DNA of 64,000 nucleotides from [Eubacterium] siraeum. GTDB taxonomy: Bacteria; Bacillota; Clostridia; Oscillospirales; Ruminococcaceae. Both the position numbers and the translations under genes were made by a program. Below the pieces are notes generated by a model, which was not told the origin of the DNA, searched no databases, and saw only the letters and a program-made list of their open reading frames with translations. This document shows, one piece after another, positions 54,452-62,518 of this stretch. Within the stretch, counting starts at the first letter, position 1. Every line of letters starts with the position of its first letter. The stretch is taken from the NCBI GenBank assembly GCA_025150425.1, contig CP102281.1:124001-188000 (forward strand). The letters are read 5' to 3'.

Positions 54452-55090
54452 ATGATAAAGAAATTACAGAAACTGAAAGCCAAGAAAGGCTTCACACTCG
54501 TTGAGCTGATCGTTGTTATCGCTATCATCGGCGTACTCGCAGCTATCCTGATCCCTACAATGATCGGTTACGTTAAGTCTGCTAACATCACATCTGCAGA
54601 CCAGACGGCAGCTTCTATCAGAAAGACAATCACAAACACGATTTCTTCTATGGAAACAAAGGGCTGCACACTTAAGGGCACAGGTCTTGTAAAGATTTAC
54701 AGCATTTCAAACACTGACGGTGCTTCTGCTCAGTTCTCATTCACAGCAGCAGCAGGCGGCGCTGACGCTAACGCATTAGCAGTAAGCGGTAAGAAGTCAA
54801 ACGGTACTGCTTGGAGCATGACAGATATGCAGAACGCTTGGAAGGAAGCTCTTGAGAAGGATCTTAAGGAAATCAAGGCAGGTACAGCTGTAATTTCTAT
54901 CAAGAACGGCGTATGCGCACAGGTTGCTTATTCTTCAGCTGATATCACAGGCAGAACAACTGAAATCGCTCCCGCAGACTTTGCAGCAGCTAACTGCGAA
55001 GATGGTGTTATCAACGGTGATATCATCGGTACAAACCCCAAGGTTACTAAGGATGCAGCTACATCTTCACCGGCAGCAGCTACACCGTAA
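54452..55090 (+). CDS. Type IV pilin-like prepilin
   Basis: 212 residues. Class III signal: basic leader MIKKLQKLKAKKG, prepilin peptidase site G/FTLVELIVVIAIIGVLAAIL (Glu at +5), then a long helix and an Ala/Ser/Thr-rich globular part without obvious disulfide Cys pair. AAGGAGGTAATTTCCC before ATG is a very strong site and codon bias is high, so it is probably abundant. No pilB, pilC or pilD lies in the window. It is paired with a second prepilin 1.1 kb downstream. Confidence 0.92.
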   Translation: MIKKLQKLKAKKGFTLVELIVVIAIIGVLAAILIPTMIGYVKSANITSADQTAASIRKTITNTISSMETKGCTLKGTGLVKIYSISNTDGASAQFSFTAAAGGADANALAVSGKKSNGTAWSMTDMQNAWKEALEKDLKEIKAGTAVISIKNGVCAQVAYSSADITGRTTEIAPADFAAANCEDGVINGDIIGTNPKVTKDAATSSPAAATP

Positions 55091-55120
55091 TCTGGTTTGC
55101 TGATTAACAACTGTTAATAC

Positions 55121-55158
55121 ATATATCCCCGACGGGTAACTGTCGGGGATATATTTTT
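55121..55158 (+). terminator. Terminator after the first prepilin gene
   Basis: Perfect 13-bp stem ATATATCCCCGAC / GTCGGGGATATAT, 8-base loop, then TTTT. The next gene starts 16 bases later, so partial read-through may set its level. Confidence 0.9.
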
Positions 55159-55173
55159 AATCCGGAGAATAAA

Positions 55174-56136
55174 ATGAAAAACAAACTGCTCCTTATTATA
55201 GGCTGTGCCGTTATAGCTTTGTCGGCGATATTTTTGATATTGTATCTTGAAAACAGCGGACTTTTTGCAAAGCCTTATAATCCGCCGGGTGCGCTCACAA
55301 CAGAAATAAAGCTGAGCGATCTCGGTTCGGCATCTGAGCTTAACGGCAATATTGCCGTGGTTTCGGTATTCGCCGATGATAAGCAAGGTAAATGGTCGGA
55401 CAGCAAGGAAGACGCAGAAAAAATCAGTAATATATTCGGTTATACAAAGCTTGCGACAGATTGGTTGACCGAAAAAGCAAAGGGCTATGGCATTTCGCTT
55501 AATTTTGTAACAGCCGGGAATAACGATAGCGATTTATGCTACAGAGCGTCTTTTGACGAGGTATGCATAGATATTGAAAAATCAAAAAAGAAGTCAATAC
55601 CTTTACAGTGGGAATATATCAATAATAACATTGACAGCGAAAAGCTGAAAGAACAGTATAACTGTGAGCAGGTCATATATCTGTGCTTTTTTAATCCCGA
55701 GGAAGAATCGTCATCAACAGCTTACACTGTCAGTTTTTATAACAAGGTCCTTGAGTATCCGTATGAAGTATGTATGATACCGTACATCTATTCGGCTACT
55801 CAGATTTCTCCGGCTGTAATTGCACATGAAATGCTTCATCTTTTCGGAGCACCGGATTTATACGGCTGCGATTTATATGATATGAATTACGGTACAACCG
55901 ATGATTATGTTGCTTATTGCGAAAAAAACCACAAAAACGAAATTATGTATACTACATTTGCCCGTGACGAGAACGGCAACAAATATAAGGTTTTTGATAG
56001 CATAACAAATGATCTGACCGATATAACGGCATACTATGTCGGCTGGACAGACAATGTGCCGCCTGAGGTGGAAAAGTTCGGGCTTGTGCATTCACAGCAC
56101 GAATATTACAAGCAAAACAAGCGGCATAACAGTTAA
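55174..56136 (+). CDS. Membrane-anchored metzincin-like zinc protease
   Basis: 320 residues. One N-terminal helix (LLLIIGCAVIALSAIFLILY) anchors an extracytoplasmic domain. The active site is VIAHEMLHLFGAPDLYG: H218-E219-x2-H222-x2-G-x2-D228, the HExxHxxGxxD variant seen in snapalysin-like metzincins with Asp as third zinc ligand; YDMNYGT ten residues on may be the Met-turn. I do not recognise a named family. It is set between two prepilin genes, so processing or remodelling of a surface pseudopilus is a plausible inference. Weak context: the site GGAG lies 9-10 bases upstream. Confidence 0.78.
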   Translation: MKNKLLLIIGCAVIALSAIFLILYLENSGLFAKPYNPPGALTTEIKLSDLGSASELNGNIAVVSVFADDKQGKWSDSKEDAEKISNIFGYTKLATDWLTEKAKGYGISLNFVTAGNNDSDLCYRASFDEVCIDIEKSKKKSIPLQWEYINNNIDSEKLKEQYNCEQVIYLCFFNPEEESSSTAYTVSFYNKVLEYPYEVCMIPYIYSATQISPAVIAHEMLHLFGAPDLYGCDLYDMNYGTTDDYVAYCEKNHKNEIMYTTFARDENGNKYKVFDSITNDLTDITAYYVGWTDNVPPEVEKFGLVHSQHEYYKQNKRHNS

Positions 56137-56221
56137 AATCCGAAACTGCGGCATATATCTATTGATTTTCTCTGAAAGGTATGTTATTATTAACTTAATA
56201 AGCTTATATCGGAGGAAGTAT

Positions 56222-56896
56222 ATGCAAAAAAACGGAAATATTCTTAAAAAACGTGGTTTTACCTTAGTGGAACTGATAGTCACAATTGCAATTTTTGCTG
56301 TTATAGCGGCGATACTTGTTCCTACATTATTAGGGTTTACACAGTCGGCACGGATAACATCGGCAAACCGCACTGCATCGGAGCTGAAAAAATCCATTGC
56401 ATATTTCCTTACAAAAGCCGACGCTTACAGTAAAAACTATATGCGTATATCGGAAGGGAGCCGTGAGGTATTTACCGTTACGGTTACGGGCGGAGTGTGG
56501 ACAGTGAACGCAGTAGAACATCCCGATGCGTTTTCTCCCGATACGGTTTCGTGGGGAAGCACTGCGATTATAAGACCCGAAACTACTGTATCCTCGTCAA
56601 GCTACGGCGAAGAACTGCTCGGCATTCATCTGCGTGACACGTTTCCTGAACTTAAAAACGGAGTGTTCCGTGCAAACTGCATTCAGGGTATGTGTCTTTC
56701 GGTATGGTTTTCACCCGATATGAATGATATAAGTGCCTTGGTGAATCTGCCGGAGTTCGGAGAAACAAATGCGTGGGTAGATGAAAACGGTGCGTACACA
56801 GATGCGTATGTGTGGGATGGCAGTACAGCCGGAGTGACCGCTGACGGTTACATACTCGGAACTGCACCTGTGCTTGATTTGGCGACACAGAGTTAA
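56222..56896 (+). CDS. Second type IV prepilin-like protein
   Basis: 224 residues. Leader MQKNGNILKKRG, cleavage at G/FTLVELIVTIAIFAVIAAIL, helix, then a globular domain with two Cys (CIQGMC, about 175-180) that could form a small disulfide loop. GGAGGAAG precedes ATG 56222; the upstream open frame back to 56036 lies within the protease gene. Codon bias is weaker than in the first prepilin, suggesting a minor pilin. Ends at a hairpin at 56918-56944. Confidence 0.9.
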   Translation: MQKNGNILKKRGFTLVELIVTIAIFAVIAAILVPTLLGFTQSARITSANRTASELKKSIAYFLTKADAYSKNYMRISEGSREVFTVTVTGGVWTVNAVEHPDAFSPDTVSWGSTAIIRPETTVSSSSYGEELLGIHLRDTFPELKNGVFRANCIQGMCLSVWFSPDMNDISALVNLPEFGETNAWVDENGAYTDAYVWDGSTAGVTADGYILGTAPVLDLATQS

Positions 56897-56917
56897 AACA
56901 AGAATATTATAGCATTT

Positions 56918-56944
56918 TACCCGACTGCACTTTGCGGTCGGGTA
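56918..56944 (+). terminator. Terminator after the second prepilin gene
   Basis: 8-bp stem TACCCGAC / GTCGGGTA, 11-base loop, then TATCTT. Confidence 0.65.
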
Positions 56945-56971
56945 TATCTTACTATGCCGAAAGGAGCGGAT

Positions 56972-58234
56972 ATGGCGTACAGCGAGCTTATAAAGAACTT
57001 TGAGAAAATACGTTCATATATGCGTGAATTCTATGTATTCGGCTTCAAGAGCAGGAGCGGTTATGACAGAAAAAGCGCACGCTCGTATGACGATGAGCGG
57101 CGCAGGGTAGAAAGCTGGCTCGGGGATTATATGCGTTTTGCAAAAACCGCCGAGGGCAAGAATGTATTTCTGTCGGTAGACAGCCGCACCGCCTGTAAAA
57201 ACCCTTTCTACAAGGTGTGGAAAGCAAAGAGCTTTACGGACGGGGATATAACTCTGCATTTCGCAGTGTTCGATATACTTTGCGCTCCCGAAATAAAGCT
57301 GACGCTGTCGGAGCTTGTAGATGAGATTGATTCATTGCTGTCGGGGGATTTTACGTTTGACGAATCGACCCTCAGAAAAAAGCTCAAGGAATACACCGCC
57401 GAGGGCATCATCATAACCGAAAAGCAGGGCAGAAAGGTGCTTTACAGCCGTTCTCCCGATGTTGACGTGTCACAGCTATGCGATGTTATCGACTTTTTCG
57501 GGGAAACCGCACCGTGCGGTGTTATCGGCTCGTTTATCTCGGACAAATTACCGCCGCACGAAAAGCTTTTCACATTCAAGCACCACTATATCACGCAGGC
57601 GCTTGACAGCGATATAGCAGCTATGCTTTTTGATGCAATGCAGAAGAAAAGCTGTGTCACTGTGGAAAATCTCGGCAGACACAGCGACAAGCCGATGTCA
57701 GTAGGGCTTGTACCGCTGAGAATTTATATCAGCGCACAAAACGGCAGACAGCACCTTATAGCCTATAACATAAAGCTGAACAGGCTGTTTTCGTATCGGC
57801 TTGATTATATATCCGATGTAAAAATCGGCGAACCGTGCGAAAGGTTTGACGAACTCAGGGAGAAGCTGAATGCGGCTGAAAGCTGTATGTGGGGCGTAAA
57901 CGGCAGGCTTGATACCAACAGCACGGAACACGTTGAGTTTGATATAAGAATAGCCGATGATGAGCAGTATATTGTAAATCGCCTTGAGCGTGAAAAGCGG
58001 TGCGGTAAGGTTGAAAAAATAGACGATAACCATTACAGATACTCCGCCGATGTATTCGACACTACCGAAATGATACCGTGGATACGCACGTTTATCTGCC
58101 GTATAACAAGGCTCAATTTTTCGGACAGAACAGCTGAAAACAATTTCAAAGCCGATATAGAGAAAATGTATGAAATATACGGCATAGAAGATAACACGGC
58201 TGACAGCGGAGGTGAAAGCGATGATATTCAGTGA
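56972..58234 (+). CDS. WYL-domain protein, probable transcriptional regulator (first)
   Basis: 420 residues. The N-terminal part (MAYSELIKNFEKIRSYMREF; SGYDRKSARSYDDERRRVES) looks like a winged-helix region with a predicted second helical domain. A WYL domain covers about 225-310 (SVGLVPLRIYISAQNGRQHL, then IAYNIKLNRLFSYRLDYI). The name-giving W-Y is replaced by Gln-His. WYL domains bind ligands, often nucleic acid or nucleotides, and regulate stress operons. GAAAGGAG supports ATG 56972. It overlaps the second WYL gene by 14 bases; the Y-RNA/rtcB/ro60 genes follow. Confidence 0.85.
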   Translation: MAYSELIKNFEKIRSYMREFYVFGFKSRSGYDRKSARSYDDERRRVESWLGDYMRFAKTAEGKNVFLSVDSRTACKNPFYKVWKAKSFTDGDITLHFAVFDILCAPEIKLTLSELVDEIDSLLSGDFTFDESTLRKKLKEYTAEGIIITEKQGRKVLYSRSPDVDVSQLCDVIDFFGETAPCGVIGSFISDKLPPHEKLFTFKHHYITQALDSDIAAMLFDAMQKKSCVTVENLGRHSDKPMSVGLVPLRIYISAQNGRQHLIAYNIKLNRLFSYRLDYISDVKIGEPCERFDELREKLNAAESCMWGVNGRLDTNSTEHVEFDIRIADDEQYIVNRLEREKRCGKVEKIDDNHYRYSADVFDTTEMIPWIRTFICRITRLNFSDRTAENNFKADIEKMYEIYGIEDNTADSGGESDDIQ

Positions 58235-59129
58235 GCTTTACTCGGCATATTATAACACGGTCGCAAGGATAATCACCGCCGCATTCGATAAGAATACGAC
58301 AGAGAAGGACCTTGACCGTATCGTGAGCGAAAACGCATTTTCCGAAAGCGTGCTGACTATAATGCCGTCGCTTAAAAGCGGAAAGTGGAAACTGCTTGAC
58401 AGCAATTTAAGACCGCTTTTAAAGCACGAGCCGACAATGCCGCTGACATTGCTTCAGAAGCGCTGGCTGAAAGCCGTATCACTTGATAAGAGAGTGAGGC
58501 TGTTTGATGTACAGTTTCCCGACTTATCCGATGTCGAACCGCTTTTCACCGAGGACGATTATAAAGTATACGATAAATACTCGGACGGCGATGATTTTGG
58601 CGATGAGGGCTATATCGGTCGGTTCAGGCTGATATATTATGCCATAAAGAACAATCTGCCGATAATCGCAAGGCTGAATAACCGCTATGGCAAGGAAGTA
58701 ACGCTGAGGTTTTTCCCAAAAGGGTTTGAATATTCGGAAAAGGACGATAAGATAAGAGTAATAATGGACGGCTGTAAGTACAGACAGTTAAATCTCGGCA
58801 GAATTATAAACTGTCAGCTGTACACAGGCACAGGTCTGTGGAACGAAAAGCCGGAAACAATGCAGATAAGAGAGCTTACCCTGCAGATAAATGACGAGCG
58901 GAATGCGCTCGAGCGTGTAATGCTCCACTTTGCACACTTTGAAAAGCAGGCGGAGCGTGTTGACGATAATAAGTATCTGCTTCATCTGAAATATTACGCA
59001 ACCGATGAAACGGAGATTGTTATCCGTGTGTTGTCCTTCGGCCCTTGCGTTAAAGTTATCAGCCCGGATAGCTTTGTCGGATTGATAAAGGAAAGACTGG
59101 AAGAGCAGAAAAGGTGCGGAGAGGTATGA
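58221..59129 (+). CDS. WYL-domain protein (second)
   Basis: 302 residues, distant from the first. The WYL-like core is about 135-205 (IGRFRLIYYAIKNNLPIIAR; KEVTLRFFPKGFEYSEKDDK, then IRVIMDGCKYRQLNLGRI). The N-terminal helical part (SELYSAYYNTVARIITAAFD) does not show an obvious HTH, so it may pair with the first protein and rely on it for DNA binding. ATG 58221 is preferred over GTG 58212 because GGAGGTG lies at 58208-58214. Followed by a terminator duplicated around element A. Confidence 0.8.
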   Translation: MIFSELYSAYYNTVARIITAAFDKNTTEKDLDRIVSENAFSESVLTIMPSLKSGKWKLLDSNLRPLLKHEPTMPLTLLQKRWLKAVSLDKRVRLFDVQFPDLSDVEPLFTEDDYKVYDKYSDGDDFGDEGYIGRFRLIYYAIKNNLPIIARLNNRYGKEVTLRFFPKGFEYSEKDDKIRVIMDGCKYRQLNLGRIINCQLYTGTGLWNEKPETMQIRELTLQINDERNALERVMLHFAHFEKQAERVDDNKYLLHLKYYATDETEIVIRVLSFGPCVKVISPDSFVGLIKERLEEQKRCGEV

Positions 59130-59137
59130 ATATTCAT

Positions 59138-59166
59138 CAGCTGCGAACAAATATAGTTCGCAGCTT
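59138..59166 (+). terminator. Terminator hairpin, copy 1 (left flank of element A)
   Basis: AGCTGCGAAC / GTTCGCAGCT, 10-bp stem, loop AAATATA. The 29-bp unit recurs with one mismatch at 59343-59371. Confidence 0.8.
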
Positions 59167-59171
59167 CAGCT

Positions 59172-59337
59172 TGTAGAAAAAGTCTATTTTTATAAATATA
59201 GAGCAAATTCTCTATCCCTAACCCCAAACCCCTTCCCCGTGGGAAGGGGCTATATTACTGGGGCTACCGCCCCTAGACCCTGTCGGGGGCTACGCCCCTG
59301 CGACCCCTTTTTTATCATCGATAGAGGTTTTTCTACA
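59172..59337. mobile_element. Miniature repeat element A, between duplicated terminator hairpins
   Basis: 166 bp, non-coding. Ends: TGTAGAAAAAGTCTATTTTT (59172) and, on the other strand from 59337, TGTAGAAAAACCTC. The interior carries palindromes CCCCTTCCCCGTGGGAAGGG and GGGGGCTACGCCCC. Nearly identical to element B at 62519-62683, in opposite orientation. Flanked by 29-bp direct repeats of the local terminator (59138-59166, 59343-59371). Confidence 0.75.
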
Positions 59338-59342
59338 GTCTG

Positions 59343-59377
59343 CAGCTGCGAACAAATAAAGTTCGCAGCTTTTTTTC
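59343..59377 (+). terminator. Terminator hairpin, copy 2, with T-run (right flank of element A)
   Basis: AGCTGCGAAC / GTTCGCAGCT followed by T7 (to 59376). This copy kept the full intrinsic terminator and separates the WYL genes from the small-RNA array. Confidence 0.85.
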
Positions 59378-59378
59378 C

Positions 59379-59407
59379 GTGAAAAACCAAATCTCATCCT
59401 GTATAAT
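59379..59407 (+). promoter_or_regulatory. Candidate promoter of the Y-RNA-like array
   Basis: Exact TATAAT (59402-59407) with a weak -35 GTGAAA 17 bases upstream, right after the terminator. The start would be near 59414, about 30 bases before the first hairpin. Confidence 0.5.
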
Positions 59408-59444
59408 AAACTCATGCGATGAAGGAAAGCTTCACCGCAGACAA

Positions 59445-59489
59445 AAGGCACTGACAGCAGTTTTTATATGAGGTTAAAAACAGTGCCTT
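59445..59489 (+). ncRNA. Y-RNA-like hairpin 1
   Basis: Nine-bp closing stem AAGGCACTG / CAGTGCCTT, a 7-base 5'-side bulge ACAGCAG (59454-59460), a 6-bp upper stem TTTTTA / TAAAAA and loop. A closed stem with a conserved one-sided bulge is the form of the Ro-binding site of Y RNAs. It lies upstream of rtcB-ro60. Assignment rests on structure and context, not on a database match. Confidence 0.65.
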
Positions 59490-59500
59490 GCAGAGTGTTT

Positions 59501-59552
59501 AAGGCACAGACAGCAGTTCATATTATTTATATATGGAAAATATCAGTGCCTT
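59501..59552 (+). ncRNA. Y-RNA-like hairpin 2
   Basis: Closing stem AAGGCAC / GTGCCTT, the same ACAGCAG bulge (59510-59516), an upper stem around CATAT / ATATG. It shares AAGGCAC, the bulge and CAGTGCCTTGCA with hairpin 1, so the two are tandem paralogues, while the upper parts differ. Confidence 0.6.
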
Positions 59553-59555
59553 GCA

Positions 59556-59683
59556 AAGACGCATACAGCAGCATTTTACACCTGTGTTTTTTAAACACCG
59601 TTTTTGCCGACCTGACGGCGACACAGCCTTACGGCTTGTTACAGTGCGGTTAAAGTCCGTACACCCATTTTTAATTGCGTCTT
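59556..59683 (+). ncRNA. Y-RNA-like hairpin 3 enclosing a tRNA-like module (YrlA-like)
   Basis: Closing stem AAGACGCA (59556-59563) / TGCGTCTT (59676-59683), then the third ACAGCAG bulge (59565-59571). The enclosed 100 bases hold GCCG-ACCTGA-CGGC, a hairpin GCC-TTAC-GGC, and a T-arm mimic TGCGG-TTAAAGT-CCGTA (59645-59661) with a 7-base loop, followed by CACCCA. Bacterial YrlA RNAs likewise join a Ro-binding stem to a tRNA mimic. An acceptor-like stem is not clear. Confidence 0.6.
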
Positions 59684-59691
59684 GTTAACAG

Positions 59692-59745
59692 ACAGCGTCC
59701 CTGACTATTCCCATCATAGTTTTTATAAGGGACGTTGTTCTTATT
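59692..59745 (+). terminator. Hairpin with T-run between the RNA array and rtcB
   Basis: 11-bp stem ACAGCGTCCCT (59692-59702) / AGGGACGTTGT (59728-59738) with one GU pair and a 25-base loop, then TTCTTATTTTTT. Likely a partial terminator; the 5' arm begins GACAGC like the other hairpins, so a fourth RNA is an alternative. Confidence 0.6.
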
Positions 59746-59768
59746 TTTTGAGAAAGGAGAGCAGAGAT

Positions 59769-60977
59769 ATGCTTGAAATCAAAGGGAAAATCAACACAGC
59801 AATATGTTACGCAAAAGTAGTCGAGGACGAAGCGATAGAACAGATACGCAGAATGTGCGACTATGAGTTCACCGCAGGCTCAAAAATCAGAATAATGCCC
59901 GATGTACACGCAGGTAAGGGTTGCACTATCGGTACGACAATGACGATAACCGATAAGGCAGTACCCAATGTAGTAGGTGTGGATATCGGTTGCGGAATGT
60001 ACACAGCGGAGCTTGGAAAGGCGGAAATCGACCTTAGTAAGATAGATGAAGCCGCACACTACATACCGAGCGGAAGAAATGTATGGGACAGACGTTATGA
60101 ACGCTTTGACCTTACGGGACTTCGTTGCTACAGACATCTTGAACAGGCAAAACGGCTTGAAAGAAGCCTCGGTACGCTTGGCGGCGGTAATCATTTTATA
60201 GAGATAGACGTTTCCTCGGACGGTAACAAGTACCTTGTTATCCATTCGGGCAGCCGTAACTTAGGCAAGCAGGTAGCTGAGTATTATCAGAACCTTGCAA
60301 TTGAGCTTGCGTCCGGTAAGGGCGAGCTTTTTGAAAAGAAAGCAGAGCTTATAAAGACGTATAAGGAGCAGGGCAGACGCACCGAGATTCAGTCTGCGTT
60401 AAAGGCGATGGAAAAAGAGTGGCAGGCGAAAGTCCCTGATACGCCCGCAGATCTCTGCTATCTTTACGATAATTACCTTGAGGATTATCTTTATGATGTC
60501 GAGATATGTCAGCGCTTTGCAAAGCGTAACCGTGAGCGTATGGCTGAGATAATCCTTGACAGGTGCGGTCTTACTGCCGTGTCTGCGTTCCATACGATAC
60601 ACAATTACATTGATACCAAGGAGCGCATACTCCGCAAGGGCGCAATTTCCGCAAAGAGCGGCGAGCTTGTGCTTATTCCGATAAATATGAGGGACGGAAG
60701 CGTGCTTGCAAGAGGAAAGGGAAATCCCGACTGGAATTATTCCGCGCCGCACGGCGCAGGCAGGATTATGTCGAGAACAAAGGCTAAGGAAACGCTCGAC
60801 ATTGAGCAGTATAAGAAGAGCATGGAGGGCATATACACGACCTCGGTCAATAATTCAACGCTTGACGAAGCGCCTATGGCGTATAAGTCGCTGTCGGATA
60901 TTATTGATGTTATCAGAGAGTCGGTAGATGTTATCGAAGTGCTGAAACCGATATATAATTTCAAGGCGTGTGAGTAA
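59769..60977 (+). CDS. rtcB: RNA-splicing ligase RtcB
   Basis: 402-residue GTP/Mn-dependent ligase joining 2',3'-cyclic phosphate (or 3'-phosphate) and 5'-OH RNA ends. Landmarks: AKVVEDEAIEQIRRMCDYEF, PDVHAGKGCTIGTTMT (about 45), GVDIGCGM with the metal Cys (about 70), GTLGGGNHFIEI (about 135), HSGSRNLG, and the guanylylated His in PHGAGRIMSRTKA (about 326). It lacks long insertions, as in the short bacterial form. ATG 59769 follows AAAGGAGAGCAG. Its 3' end lies 31 bases from the ro60 start, with the ribosome binding site between, so they are cotranscribed. Confidence 0.96.
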   Translation: MLEIKGKINTAICYAKVVEDEAIEQIRRMCDYEFTAGSKIRIMPDVHAGKGCTIGTTMTITDKAVPNVVGVDIGCGMYTAELGKAEIDLSKIDEAAHYIPSGRNVWDRRYERFDLTGLRCYRHLEQAKRLERSLGTLGGGNHFIEIDVSSDGNKYLVIHSGSRNLGKQVAEYYQNLAIELASGKGELFEKKAELIKTYKEQGRRTEIQSALKAMEKEWQAKVPDTPADLCYLYDNYLEDYLYDVEICQRFAKRNRERMAEIILDRCGLTAVSAFHTIHNYIDTKERILRKGAISAKSGELVLIPINMRDGSVLARGKGNPDWNYSAPHGAGRIMSRTKAKETLDIEQYKKSMEGIYTTSVNNSTLDEAPMAYKSLSDIIDVIRESVDVIEVLKPIYNFKACE

Positions 60978-61008
60978 CCTGCTCTGCGCCGCAGAGGAGG
61001 AAATCACA

Positions 61009-62454
61009 ATGCTTGAACAGTTAAAAGAAGAATCAAACATGACCCTGACCGAAAACGGTGCAGCAACCTACATAAGCACAAAATCGCACTGTCTTGATTT
61101 GTTTTCGGCAATAGGAGCAATCCGCAGCAGCACCGAAAAAGATATTATCGACCGCTTTGTTAAAGCGTATTCGGAGGATAAGAATCTTGCCGTAAAAACG
61201 CTTTTCTTCGCCCGTGATGTCCGTGAGGGTCTTGGCGAACGCAGAGTGTTCCGTATAATACTGAACTATCTTGCAAAATATGAGCCTGAGAGCGTACGCA
61301 GAAACATAGAATACATCGCTGAGTACGGCAGATATGACGATCTGCTGTGCCTTATCGGTACGCCCTGCGAAAAGGACGCTTTGCAGATCATAGAAGGTCA
61401 GCTCAAGAAGGATATAGCGTCTGACACCGGCGTGTCGCTCCTTGCAAAATGGCTCCCTTCCGTCAACGCATCAAACAAGGAAACGGTACGCACGGCACGC
61501 CGCCTTGCACGTCTGCTCGGAATGAGCGAAATGCAGTACCGTAAAACAGTTGTCGCACTGAGAAAAAAGATTGATATAGTTGAAAACCGCCTGCGTGTGC
61601 AGGACTATACCTTTGACTATTCAAAGCTGCCCGCTCTCGCAATGCTGAAATATTGTGGTGCGTTCTATGAAAACGACTATGACCGCTACTGCGAGTATAT
61701 CGACAATGTGAAAAACGGCAAAGCGAAAATGCACACGGGCGTACTGACCCCGTATGATGTTATCGCTCCGTGCTTCAACCGGCGTACAGACGGGCTGTCC
61801 GCAGAGGAACGCAACGCAATGGACGTGACGTGGAACGCCCTCGAAGATTTCGGCAACGATGAAAACGCTCTTGCCGTGATTGACGGTTCGGGTTCGATGT
61901 ATCCCAGAGCAATCGCTGTTGCGCTGTCGCTCGGAATATATTTCGCCGAAAGAAACAAGGGCAGGTTCCATAATCATTTTATAACCTTCTCTGAAAGACC
62001 TCAGCTTGTCGAAATAAAGGGCAGTGATATTGCAGGAAAGGTTGAGTACTGCAGTCGGTACAGCGAAGTCGCAAACACGAATATATCGGCTGTGTTCAAT
62101 CTTTTGCTGAAAACCGCCGTAAAGTATAATCTTCCGCAGGAAGAGCTTCCGAAACGGTTATATATAATCTCGGATATGGAGTTTGACAAGTGTGCTGATA
62201 ACGCAGGCAAAACAAACTTCGAATGCGCAAGTAGAAAGTATGCCGAAAAAGGATATACGCTCCCCGAGATAGTTTTCTGGAATGTTGAGAGCAGAAAAGC
62301 TCAGCAGCCTGTCACAATGAACGAGAACGGTGTTGCGCTCGTTTCGGGCTGTTCGCCCAGACTTTTCTCGATGGTGGCAAGCGGTGAGCTTAACCCTTAC
62401 AAAGCTATGCTCGATACGCTTACGTCTGAGCGTTACGCTCCGATAAGCGCCTGA
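61009..62454 (+). CDS. rsr: Ro60/Rsr-like TROVE-domain RNA-binding protein
   Basis: 481 residues. A ring-forming helical TROVE region (about 1-270; LFFARDVREGLGERRVFRII; YIAEYGRYDDLLCLIG; LLAKWLPSVNASNKETVRTA) is followed by a von Willebrand A domain whose MIDAS is AVIDGSGSMYPR (DxSxS at about 291) with FITFSERPQL. Ro proteins bind Y RNAs on the outer surface and misfolded RNA ends in the ring; with PNPase they can form an RNA-degrading machine. ATG 61009 follows GAGGAGG. The adjacent Y-RNA-like array gives direct contextual support. Confidence 0.93.
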   Translation: MLEQLKEESNMTLTENGAATYISTKSHCLDLFSAIGAIRSSTEKDIIDRFVKAYSEDKNLAVKTLFFARDVREGLGERRVFRIILNYLAKYEPESVRRNIEYIAEYGRYDDLLCLIGTPCEKDALQIIEGQLKKDIASDTGVSLLAKWLPSVNASNKETVRTARRLARLLGMSEMQYRKTVVALRKKIDIVENRLRVQDYTFDYSKLPALAMLKYCGAFYENDYDRYCEYIDNVKNGKAKMHTGVLTPYDVIAPCFNRRTDGLSAEERNAMDVTWNALEDFGNDENALAVIDGSGSMYPRAIAVALSLGIYFAERNKGRFHNHFITFSERPQLVEIKGSDIAGKVEYCSRYSEVANTNISAVFNLLLKTAVKYNLPQEELPKRLYIISDMEFDKCADNAGKTNFECASRKYAEKGYTLPEIVFWNVESRKAQQPVTMNENGVALVSGCSPRLFSMVASGELNPYKAMLDTLTSERYAPISA

Positions 62455-62486
62455 TATTACCGATATTTTCTGTTTCCTATACGAAT

Positions 62487-62512
62487 AACCGCCGTTTCTC
62501 AGGACGGCGGTT
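62487..62512 (+). terminator. Terminator of rtcB-ro60, copy 1 (left flank of element B)
   Basis: AACCGCCGT / ACGGCGGTT, 9-bp stem with loop TTCTCAGG, then TTC. Confidence 0.75.
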
Positions 62513-62518
62513 TCAGAC

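Noticed and set aside
59620-59667. A normal tRNA gene
   Set aside because: The T-arm is present but a 7-bp acceptor stem, a proper D-loop and a 7-base anticodon loop are not; it fits a tRNA mimic better.
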